The notes beneath the pieces are model-generated. The model saw nothing but the letters and a program-made list of their open reading frames with translations, was not told the origin of the DNA and ran no database searches. This document shows, one piece after another, positions 8,402 through 15,130 of a DNA stretch of 46,236 nt (within the stretch, counting starts at the first letter, position 1; each line of letters opens with the position of its first letter). A program made the translations under genes and the position numbers. The stretch is from a bacterium UBP15_UBA6099. GTDB lineage: Bacteria; UBP15; UBA6099. Where the stretch lies: contig DIWT01000028.1 in assembly GCA_002435745.1 (NCBI GenBank), positions 1,081-47,316 on the forward strand. Reading direction: 5' to 3'.

Positions 8402-9838
8402 TTGATTGAATCTTTGTATATCGAAGGGAAATGGGTCGAGCCGGTTTGCCGGTCCTTATTGAAAGTCGAGAACCCGGCGACGGGAGAAACAATTCGAGAA
8501 ATTGGATACGGGCGCGGAGAGGACGCAGAGAGAGCGGCGGATGCGGCGAGCCGCGCTTTTCCGGCTTGGAGCCGGATGACGGTCTATGAGCGCTCCGGCT
8601 TTCTTCTACGCCTTTCGCGCCTCGTCAGAGCAAATTCGGAGAGCCTAGCCCGCGTTCTCACTATGGAAACCGGCAAGCCTCTCCGCGAATCGCGCGGCGA
8701 GATAGCCGCCAGCGCCGATCAATTCGAATGGTATGCGGAGGAGGCGAAAAGAAGCGCGGGTGACGTGATCCCGAACCGCGATCCAAAAAAAAGGCATTTG
8801 ACGATCCGCCATCCCGTAGGCCCCGTGGCGGCCATATCGCCTTGGAATTTCCCCATTCTGCTTGCGGCAAGGAAGATTGCTCCCGCCCTAGCAGCCGGAT
8901 GCTCGATTATTTCAAGACCGGCTAGCCAAGCGTCTCTCACTCTGCTCGAAGTGTTCAAACTCATCGACTCAATCGGATTTCCTCCGGGCGTCGCCAACTT
9001 CGTGGTGGGAAACCCGAATCAATGTTCGGATGATTTCGTAAACGACCCGCGAATCAAAAAAATCAGCTTCACCGGTTCATTGGATGTCGGCAGAGAGCTT
9101 TATGTCGAGTGCGCGAAAAGAATGAAAAAAATCTCACTAGAGCTTGGCGGGCATTCTCCCTTGATCGTTATGCCCGATATGAACCCTGATGAAGCGGCGG
9201 AGAAAGCAATATTCGCAAAATTCAGGAATATGGGGCAGGTCTGTATCTCCGCTAGCCGGTTTTTCGTTCCCAATCCCATAAAAAAACAGTTTGAGAAAAA
9301 GGCTGCGGAACTCGCGTCGAAACTGCGCGTGGGCAATGGACTAGACCCTGACACGGATGTCGGGCCGCTATTCACGCGGAACAGAGTGGAGGACACTCGT
9401 CGCTTTGTGGAAGACATACAGAGCAAAGGCGGCGCAATACTGTGCGGAGGTCATCCGCCGGAGGGAGAAAAGTACGCGGGCGGCAACTTTTTTATGCCAA
9501 CAGTCGCAACGAATATCTCCAGCGACATGCTCATCATGAAAGAAGAACCGTTCTGCCCGATATTGCCAATTGTCGGATACGACAGCATTGATGAAGCGCT
9601 GTTCATGGCGAATGACACGCAGTACGGGTTAGCCGCGTATGTTTTAACGCGTCGCATTGATTGGGCTGTGACAGCGGCAGAGAAAATCGAGGCGGGCATC
9701 ATCGGGATCAACGACTGCTCGCCCGCGGCGGCGCAGTGTCCTTTCGGCGGCATGAAATCAAGCGGCATAGGACGCGAAGGCTGGCGGCAGGGGTTGGATG
9801 AATTCTATGAAACCAAGTTTGTTTCTTTTGAATTATAA
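8402..9838 (+). CDS. Aldehyde dehydrogenase, succinate-semialdehyde-dehydrogenase-like
   Basis: I place the start at the TTG at 8402, about 8 bp after GGAGGGGG; an upstream in-frame TTG at 8384 would lie within that ribosome site. The 478-aa product has the ALDH core: SPWNFPI, FTGSLDVG, the base Glu in LELGGHSPL and the nucleophile Cys in GQVCISASRFF (about residue 281). TMETGKPLRESRGEI and the general layout resemble GabD-type succinate-semialdehyde dehydrogenases. The Lys usual in the KPA/KPS cofactor motif is Arg (SRPASQ), which is uncommon. It is only distantly similar to the ALDH at the other end of the cluster. The gene ends 52 bp before the right copy of the 111-bp repeat. Confidence 0.88.
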   Translation: MIESLYIEGKWVEPVCRSLLKVENPATGETIREIGYGRGEDAERAADAASRAFPAWSRMTVYERSGFLLRLSRLVRANSESLARVLTMETGKPLRESRGEIAASADQFEWYAEEAKRSAGDVIPNRDPKKRHLTIRHPVGPVAAISPWNFPILLAARKIAPALAAGCSIISRPASQASLTLLEVFKLIDSIGFPPGVANFVVGNPNQCSDDFVNDPRIKKISFTGSLDVGRELYVECAKRMKKISLELGGHSPLIVMPDMNPDEAAEKAIFAKFRNMGQVCISASRFFVPNPIKKQFEKKAAELASKLRVGNGLDPDTDVGPLFTRNRVEDTRRFVEDIQSKGGAILCGGHPPEGEKYAGGNFFMPTVATNISSDMLIMKEEPFCPILPIVGYDSIDEALFMANDTQYGLAAYVLTRRIDWAVTAAEKIEAGIIGINDCSPAAAQCPFGGMKSSGIGREGWRQGLDEFYETKFVSFEL

Positions 9839-9890
9839 CTCTTTGCGTCGGCGGGGAGCCGATATCCGTTGCCGTTTGACATTATTCGTC

Positions 9891-10001
9891 CGGCCAACGC
9901 TTACATCTCGGAGAGGGTGACTCTGCCTGTGGATCTGACGACGGAAACGCGCCATCTGTAAAGGCCTCCGGAGTCGGCCACGTCTATTGCCGCCGAGTCG
10001 G
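9891..10001. repeat. 111-bp direct repeat, right copy (inside the intact GspH-like gene)
   Basis: Identical to 4756-4866. This copy contains the stop codon (9901-9903) and final codons of the intact GspH-like gene. The unit from the start of one copy to the start of the other is 5135 bp. The right copy continues into native coding sequence, whereas the left copy continues into the native intergenic DNA before the GspI-like gene. This is the arrangement left when a circle, or an island with a matching end, integrates by recombination within the shared sequence. Confidence 0.95.
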
Positions 10002-10434
10002 GCGTCGGCGCGCCGTCGCGGTCGAACCTGAAAGAGTCGGTAGCGGCTCCGATCACCAGAAACTCGATTTCCTCCAGCGCCGTAACCGTCTTCAGCGGAT
10101 TGCCGGGGTTGCCGTCCTCATATATCTTCCACGTGTTTGTGGCCCCTGCGGCGGGGTTTGCGCTCAACGTAAGCCAGAACGGGCTTTCGTCCTGTCCGTC
10201 CTGTCCCCCGCCGATGGCCAGCCGTCTTGCGTATCTCAAATCCGCGGCCAGATCGTGAGCGGAAGCGTACACCTTGTGTTTAGTTATCGCGTCTCTCGAA
10301 TATCTGGGAACAAGCATCGAAGCGAGTATGAGGACAAGGATGATGACTAGGATAAGTTCAACGAATGAGAATCCGGATTGAGGGCGGTCGGCGATTTCCG
10401 CCGCCGCGTGATGTCTGTCTTTCAGCGCGCCCAT
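9901..10434 (-). CDS. GspH/FimT-like pseudopilin
   Basis: Starting at the ATG giving MGALKDRH (AAGG about 7 bp upstream), the product has 177 aa. A leader of about 21 residues ends in QSG, followed by FSFVELILVIILVLILASML with Glu at mature position 5, a clear prepilin peptidase site. The sequence HDLAADLRYARRLAI after the helix is typical of GspH/FimT proteins. It follows the MBL-fold gene by 44 bp on the same strand. Its next partner should be the GspI-like gene at 4.6 kb; the hydrogenase block now sits in between. The gene itself remains complete because the repeat restores its 3' end. An upstream ATG at 10464 is a possible alternative start. Confidence 0.8.
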   Translation of the reverse strand: MGALKDRHHAAAEIADRPQSGFSFVELILVIILVLILASMLVPRYSRDAITKHKVYASAHDLAADLRYARRLAIGGGQDGQDESPFWLTLSANPAAGATNTWKIYEDGNPGNPLKTVTALEEIEFLVIGAATDSFRFDRDGAPTPDSAAIDVADSGGLYRWRVSVVRSTGRVTLSEM

Positions 10435-10478
10435 TCCCGGCCTTCCCCGGCTGAACCCGGCCATGTGGCCCGCCGGGG

Positions 10479-11285
10479 TCAGATTTCTATCGTCATGCCT
10501 TCGCGCGCGGCTACGGTGTCCGGGAAAAGTTCCCGCGCCCGTCTCTCGATTTCTTCGACGGCATCGTCGTCGTGCGTCGGCTCGTGGTGGAAAAGAACCA
10601 GCTTCTTGACGCCCGCTTTTTTCACTATCTCCGCGGCCGCCTCGAACGTGCTGTGCCCCCATCCCACTCTGCCTTTATTATACTGCTCCGGGGTGTATTG
10701 CGCGTCAAACATCAAAATATCCGCGTCGCGGATCATCTCCACGAAAGCCTCATGGTTCCCGCCGGCGACGTATTCCGTGTCGCTTGAATACACGGCTTTC
10801 ACGCCGTTCTCCATCAGTACGAATCCGTATGACGACTGCGGGTGGCTCAGAGGAACCGGAATCACCGAGCAGCCGCCGAACTCCATCGCCGCTCCGTTAA
10901 GCTCGTGGAACGCCTTCTCGGATTTCATGTCCGCAAGCGACACCGGGAAAAACGGGGCCGACATCTGCGCGGCCAGAAATCCTTCCACTCCCGGCGCTCC
11001 GTATATGTCTATGCGGACATCCCCTAAAAACGCGGGGCCGAAAAAAGGGAAGCCCTGTATGTGGTCCCAGTGGAAATGCGAAAGGAAAAGGTGGAGCCGT
11101 TTCGGGGGGGCGGGGCGGGTAAAATAGTTCAGACCCATCTCCCGTATCCCGGTTCCCGCGTCGAATATAATAGTTTCGCCGCATCCGGCGGACACCTCGA
11201 CGCAAGACGTGTTTCCGCCTATCCGTGAAGTCTTCGGCCCCGGAGTCGGCGCGCTCCCCCTCACTCCCCAGAATCGTATCTTCAT
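10479..11285 (-). CDS. MBL-fold metallo-hydrolase
   Basis: I choose the internal ATG giving MKIRFWGVRGSAPTPGP, the usual start in this family; an upstream TTG would add nine residues. The 268-aa protein has the metallo-beta-lactamase metal motif SHFHWDH, plus PLSHPQSSYGF, YSSDTEY, FDAQYT and HHEPTHDD, which supply the remaining metal ligands. It resembles the bacterial phosphodiesterase/RNase Z-like subgroup of this fold (MKIRFWGVRGS family), whose substrates are mostly unknown. It precedes the GspH-like gene on the same strand and may share its transcript. It is divergent from glyA. Confidence 0.82.
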   Translation of the reverse strand: MKIRFWGVRGSAPTPGPKTSRIGGNTSCVEVSAGCGETIIFDAGTGIREMGLNYFTRPAPPKRLHLFLSHFHWDHIQGFPFFGPAFLGDVRIDIYGAPGVEGFLAAQMSAPFFPVSLADMKSEKAFHELNGAAMEFGGCSVIPVPLSHPQSSYGFVLMENGVKAVYSSDTEYVAGGNHEAFVEMIRDADILMFDAQYTPEQYNKGRVGWGHSTFEAAAEIVKKAGVKKLVLFHHEPTHDDDAVEEIERRARELFPDTVAAREGMTIEI

Positions 11286-11419
11286 GTTTGACGACCCGAA
11301 TCCTGTCGACAAGATTTACATTAATAATATGACATATTATCAGCAACATCCGGCTGACATCAAGACGGCTGACAAAAGAAAGATGAAGCGGCCCCGCCGC
11401 TCTAAAAAACCGGCGGGTA

Positions 11420-11449
11420 TTGATAACTCCCGAAACGCAGGCTTATAAT
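11420..11449 (+). promoter_or_regulatory. Probable promoter of glyA
   Basis: TTGATA (11420-11425) and TATAAT (11444-11449) are 18 bp apart in the intergenic region between the divergent MBL-fold gene and glyA. They lie about 80 bp upstream of the glyA start, and the orientation fits glyA. The match is good but not perfect. Confidence 0.5.
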
Positions 11450-11526
11450 TACCCGATATTCACAGAGTCCGCAGGGCGCTTACCCCGAAAAATCCGGACT
11501 CCGGACAAGGAAAGAGGAAGAAACAC

Positions 11527-12792
11527 ATGGCAAGTTACATCGATTCTTCGCTTCACCAGATAGACCCCCAGATTGCCAAACTGCTCGAGGGCGAATACGA
11601 AAGACAGACTAAAACGCTCGTAATGATACCGTCCGAAAACTACGCGAGCCGGGCGGTGCTGCAGACTATGGGCAGCATCCTTACCAACAAATACGCGGAA
11701 GGTTACCCCAGCGAAAGGTACTACAACGGCTGCGCTTACTACGACATGGGCGAAAACCTCGCCAAGGAACGGGCGCGGAAGCTTTTTAAAGCGGAGCACG
11801 TGAACGTGCAGCCGCACACCGGCTCTTCGGCCAACATGGCCGCCTATTATGCCATCCTTGAAATCGGCGACACCGTGCTTGGGATGTCCACAGAGCACGG
11901 CGGACACCTCACTCACGGCAAAAACCTCAACTTCTCAGGCAAATGGTACGACTACCACTCGTACGGCGTCAGCAAGAAGGACGAGAGGCTGGACTACGAC
12001 GAAATCCGCGAAATCGCCAAGAAGGTCAAACCGAAACTTATCGTTTGCGGAGCCAGCGCCTATCCGAGAATCATCGATTTCGAGATATTCAGAAGCATCG
12101 CCGACGAGGTCGGGGCATACCTGATGTCGGACGTCGCGCACATCATCGGGCTAATAGCCGCGGGAGAACACCCGGACCCCGTGCCGCACTCCCACATAGT
12201 CACCTCGACGACGCACAAGACGCTCCGCGGCCCGCGCGGCGCCATCATCATGTGCAAACGCGAGCTGGCCGAAGCTGTTGACCGCGCCGTGTTCCCCGGC
12301 ACTCAGGCCGGCCCGCTCATGCACCAGATAGCCGCCAAAGCCGTCTGCTTCCGCGAGGCCCAGTCCTTCGGCTTTAAGGAATACCAGAGACAGATCATCA
12401 AGAACGCCGCGATTCTGGCCGAAACGCTTATAGAGCGCGGCTTCCGCCTCACCACCGGCGGCACGGACAACCATCTGATGATGATCGACCTCTCCGACAA
12501 AGGCCTCAACGGGCGAGACGCCGCCGACATGCTCGAAGAAGCCGGCATCGCCGCCAACAAAAATTCCATCCCGTTCGACACACGCCCGCCGGCCATCACC
12601 AGCGGCGTCAGGTTCGGCACTCCCGCTCTCACCACCCGCGGCATGAAGGAAGAGGAAATGAGGCTCATCGGCGGCTGGATATCCGACGTCCTTTCCAACC
12701 CGAAGAACCAAGACCTCCGCATGAAGACGCGCGCGTGCATCGAAGAGCTTTGCGAACAGTTCCCGATCTATCTCGATATTCTGAACTGGTGA
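11527..12792 (+). CDS. glyA: Serine hydroxymethyltransferase
   Basis: The 421-aa protein is a full-length PLP-dependent serine hydroxymethyltransferase, interconverting serine and glycine with tetrahydrofolate. Visible family motifs include IPSENYAS near the N-terminus, NKYAEGYPSERYYNGC, VQPHTGSSANMAAY and the PLP Lys segment TSTTHKTLRGPRG. The GGAAGAGGAAG ribosome site fits the ATG. nrdR follows 69 bp downstream on the same strand after a short hairpin, an arrangement seen in several bacteria. Nothing is unusual in the protein. Confidence 0.96.
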   Translation: MASYIDSSLHQIDPQIAKLLEGEYERQTKTLVMIPSENYASRAVLQTMGSILTNKYAEGYPSERYYNGCAYYDMGENLAKERARKLFKAEHVNVQPHTGSSANMAAYYAILEIGDTVLGMSTEHGGHLTHGKNLNFSGKWYDYHSYGVSKKDERLDYDEIREIAKKVKPKLIVCGASAYPRIIDFEIFRSIADEVGAYLMSDVAHIIGLIAAGEHPDPVPHSHIVTSTTHKTLRGPRGAIIMCKRELAEAVDRAVFPGTQAGPLMHQIAAKAVCFREAQSFGFKEYQRQIIKNAAILAETLIERGFRLTTGGTDNHLMMIDLSDKGLNGRDAADMLEEAGIAANKNSIPFDTRPPAITSGVRFGTPALTTRGMKEEEMRLIGGWISDVLSNPKNQDLRMKTRACIEELCEQFPIYLDILNW

Positions 12793-12805
12793 CGGCGGCG
12801 TAAAA

Positions 12806-12828
12806 CCGAATTCATCGTTTGAATTCGG
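12806..12828. other. Hairpin between glyA and nrdR
   Basis: Arms CCGAATTCA (12806-12814) and TGAATTCGG (12820-12828) are perfect complements around a 5-nt loop. No T run follows, so this is more likely an mRNA-stability or attenuating structure than a full terminator. Confidence 0.5.
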
Positions 12829-12861
12829 AGCTATAAAACCCGCGAGGGGAGGCGGCGGCCC

Positions 12862-13377
12862 ATGAGATGCCCTTTCTGCGGCAACCTTGAAGACAGAGTC
12901 ATCGACTCCCGCATGATCAAGAACGGCGACGCCATACGCCGACGGCGACAGTGCCTCGGCTGCGACGCCAGATTCACTTCCTACGAGACCGTCGAGGAAA
13001 TCCAGCTCCGCGTCATCAAGAAAGACGGCAGGCGCGAGCCTTTCGACCCCGCGAAAATCCGCAACGGCATAATCAAAGCCTGCGAGAAACGCCCAGTATC
13101 CCTCGAAGTCATAGACCAGATCATCGAGCGCATCGAAGATAAAGTGGCCAGAGGCTCCCGCGAAGTCCCCACGCGCGAAATAGGCGAGGCCGTCATCGAC
13201 GAGCTTTACAACCTCGACGAAGTCGCTTATGTCAGGTTCGCATCCGTCTACAGGGAATTTAAAGACGTCAACGAATTCATGTCCGAACTCAAACGGCTCC
13301 TCCTCGCGCAAGGCAAAGAAATGCCCCCCGACCTCGCGGTATCGCCCTCTCTGCCTGCGAAGAATAAAAAGCAATGA
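12862..13377 (+). CDS. nrdR: Transcriptional repressor NrdR
   Basis: The 171-aa protein has an N-terminal zinc ribbon (C3, C6, C31, C34, with SRMIKNGDAIRRRRQC between) and an ATP-cone domain beginning at VIKKDGRREPFDPAKI. This is the standard NrdR architecture; NrdR senses ATP/dATP and represses ribonucleotide reductase genes. The start has GAGGGGAGGCGG upstream. It may be co-transcribed with glyA. It is slightly longer than most NrdR proteins because of a polar C-terminal tail. A composite repeat follows 17 bp after the stop. Confidence 0.95.
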   Translation: MRCPFCGNLEDRVIDSRMIKNGDAIRRRRQCLGCDARFTSYETVEEIQLRVIKKDGRREPFDPAKIRNGIIKACEKRPVSLEVIDQIIERIEDKVARGSREVPTREIGEAVIDELYNLDEVAYVRFASVYREFKDVNEFMSELKRLLLAQGKEMPPDLAVSPSLPAKNKKQ

Positions 13378-13394
13378 GTTGATTGACAGGCTGA

Positions 13395-13572
13395 TTAAGG
13401 GAAAACTTTTGAAAAAGTTTTCCCTTAAAATCCCTTTCAAAACTTTTTTTGCCCGCCTTCAACATAGCATCTTTTCCTGCTAGCGCCGATGGGAAGGCTT
13501 CGCTCTCCCCATCGGCGCGTGTCATGGGAAAAGATATCGGGAAAGGGTTTTTTCAAGAGGAATCTTGTTCAA
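13395..13572. repeat. Composite palindromic repeat, left part
   Basis: This segment matches the left two-thirds of the complete copy at 24375-24634. It has a 15-bp perfect hairpin (TTAAGGGAAAACTTT, loop TGAA, 13395-13428) and TCCCTTTCAAAA. A second hairpin is built on GCGCCGATGGG, and GTGTCATGGGAAAAGATAT follows. Similarity stops near ATCTTGTTCAA (about 13572). The matching right part is found at 14971-15082, beyond an AT-rich gene. Confidence 0.85.
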
Positions 13573-13600
13573 GGCGGTTAATGGCGGACGGGAACGTAGG

Positions 13601-13665
13601 GGCGACCCGCCGGGTCGCCCGGATGGGATGGCAATTTTCCCCGTTGCCAAGGCCTCCTTGGCAAC
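13601..13665. repeat. Two short intergenic palindromes (REP-like)
   Basis: GGCGACCC (13601-13608) pairs with GGGTCGCC (13612-13619), and GTTGCCAAGG (13643-13652) pairs with CCTTGGCAAC (13656-13665). Each has a 3-nt loop. The first belongs to a type of short GC-rich palindrome commonly dispersed between genes. They lie outside the part shared with the other composite repeat copies. The rest of the 13666-13800 stretch shows no gene. Confidence 0.55.
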
Positions 13666-13804
13666 GATGCGCGAGCGACGCCAATTATTTTTAGTGATGA
13701 TTATTAATGGCTATCGGCAGTTTGGGTGGGTGAGTGATTTCTATGAAAACTATAGGTAATCGAGACTCGAACTCGCGAACTATGTATAAATTGAGTATGG
13801 CCCC

Positions 13805-14656
13805 TTAATCACAAATATAATTTACAGTGTACTCAGCGACCTTTTTAACAGATTGTCCCTTTTCTGCGAAACTCGAAAGAAAAAGAACATAATTTGAATC
13901 ACATTCATATGGATAATCATCTAATTGGGTATCTAATAATAAATCCATCTTACCATCTTTATCTAAATCACCTGCCCAAATGAGCTTTGGATAATCTGCC
14001 GATATTCCAGCAACTTCATTGCTTGCCATCTGTTTAATCGAAACAATTTCTTGGTCATTAAAGTTTATTTTATATTTCGTAACTCGATAGTCTTTTCTGT
14101 CTTCTTGATAGTCTTTTTTAATTTCTTCAACGTCTCCGTAAACAACTAAGTAATTATGGCAATCGAAATGCTTATTCTTGTCTTTTCCCATGTCCAGATA
14201 AAATCTGGTTCCGACATCAAGTGGTAGATTACCTGAAAATACAGTTTTTATCCTGCCTTCTATAGTACCTTGTATTCCATTGAATAAAAATATTGGCTTT
14301 GTTGATTGGTCAAGTTCAATTTTATTAACCCATTGATCTTCTTTACTAATAAATGTTTCAACCGTTCCATCCTCTTGGGTTTTGTGACTGACAACGTCAA
14401 GTCCTCCCCCCATTTTAATTTCTAATATTTTTGTTTTTCTTATCACATATTCCTCATTTGTTTCAAAAAGGCCATACCATTCTTTGCCTTTTTCTATCTT
14501 TTCATCACGAAAACCAGCGCCAACTTCCATTATTTCAATCTTCGAATGCATATTATCTTTCGCATAGCAGAGTTTAATTTCCCCTTTTTCACATAACGCA
14601 ATTAATCCCAATATTGCAAAAACAACAAACGCTTTTCCAACCTTACCCCAACGCAT
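13805..14656 (-). CDS. AT-rich exported protein of unknown function
   Basis: The 283-aa product has an N-terminal hydrophobic segment (AFVVFAILGLIALC, about residues 9-22) that would act as a signal or anchor. I do not recognise the family. A short acidic Ca-binding-like loop, AGDLDKDGKMDLLLD, lies near residue 235, as in FG-GAP/VCBS repeats. Codon use is clearly more AT-rich than in the neighbours, suggesting recent acquisition. Its ATG directly follows the TAA of a broken upstream reading frame (TAAATG), implying that the two once formed a translationally coupled pair. It is enclosed by halves of the composite repeat. Confidence 0.65.
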   Translation of the reverse strand: MRWGKVGKAFVVFAILGLIALCEKGEIKLCYAKDNMHSKIEIMEVGAGFRDEKIEKGKEWYGLFETNEEYVIRKTKILEIKMGGGLDVVSHKTQEDGTVETFISKEDQWVNKIELDQSTKPIFLFNGIQGTIEGRIKTVFSGNLPLDVGTRFYLDMGKDKNKHFDCHNYLVVYGDVEEIKKDYQEDRKDYRVTKYKINFNDQEIVSIKQMASNEVAGISADYPKLIWAGDLDKDGKMDLLLDTQLDDYPYECDSNYVLFLSSFAEKGQSVKKVAEYTVNYICD

Positions 14657-14883
14657 TTATCCGGTTCCTCTTTCGAATCTTTCCCGCATAGTATGAATTA
14701 GTTCATGCTTTTTGTCTAATTTCTGTAATAATATCGAGTAACCCTCAAAAAAAACGGTCCTGTTCCTACTGCATATTTGTTACAGCAATCGACATCTTGC
14801 GCTGATATAGTTACGGCGGCGAAGGGGGGAGGAGTAGGTTGATTTGCGTCGGAACAGGACGCGGCAACGTCCGTTTCCGACGC
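14657..14883 (-). pseudogene. 3' fragment of an unrecognised gene with a homopolymer frameshift
   Basis: Reading the minus strand, an open frame begins just after a stop at 14884-14886. It runs through AASCSDANQPTPPPFAAV and SAQDVDCCNKYAVGTGPFF. At a run of eight T (14747-14754) it loses frame, but the adjacent frame continues as EGYSILLQKLDKKHELIHT and MRERFERGTG to a TAA at 14657. That stop abuts the ATG of the AT-rich exported protein. The joined frames look like the C-terminal part of one protein whose 5' part was removed at the repeat boundary. I do not recognise the family. A sequencing error in the homopolymer is possible. Confidence 0.45.
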
Positions 14884-14885
14884 TC

Positions 14886-14936
14886 AAAGAAAAGTTTGAA
14901 GGATTTTCAAGAAAACTTTTCTAAGTTTCCTTAAAC
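14886..14936. repeat. Degenerate right-end copy of the composite repeat terminus
   Basis: AAAGAAAAGTTTGAAGGATT, AAGAAAACTTTTC and AAGTTTCCTTAA follow the same order as the right terminus of the composite element, with many substitutions. It sits between the broken gene fragment and the right part of the interrupted copy. Confidence 0.5.
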
Positions 14937-14970
14937 CCCGGAGGCTTCACATTGCTATCTTTTCACAAAC

Positions 14971-15082
14971 GGTTTTACATAGGGCGTCGGGGAGGGAAGC
15001 GCGGCAGCGATTCACTCCCCGACGACCAGTGAAACGTTTTGAAGAGATTCCAAAGAGAAACTTTTTCAAAAGTTTCTCTTTG
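14971..15082. repeat. Composite palindromic repeat, right part
   Basis: It matches the right part of the complete copy (24375-24634) from GGTTTTACAT onward. A hairpin is formed by CGTCGGGGAG and CTCCCCGACG; compared with the complete copy several stem bases differ but pairing is kept. The 15-bp terminal hairpin CAAAGAGAAACTTTT / AAAAGTTTCTCTTTG lies at 15051-15082. Together with 13395-13572 it accounts for nearly the whole element. Confidence 0.8.
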
Positions 15083-15130
15083 GCCGCCGGAGGCGCGGCA
15101 TAGACTTCTGTTTTTTGATATCGGCTTTTT

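Noticed and set aside
12151..13440. A 429-codon minus-strand open frame
   Set aside because: It runs antisense through glyA and nrdR, both of which are certain, and it starts in the palindromic repeat.
13755..13785. A tRNA-like T-arm sequence on the minus strand (GCGAGTTCGAGTCTCG) next to the foreign gene
   Set aside because: Only one arm is seen, the stem has a mismatch at its base, and no acceptor, D or anticodon arm can be found at the right distances. It could be a remnant attachment site, but the evidence is too thin.
13395..15082. CRISPR array
   Set aside because: The repeats here and at 24.4 and 46.1 kb are palindromic, widely separated and not regularly spaced; no cas gene is present.
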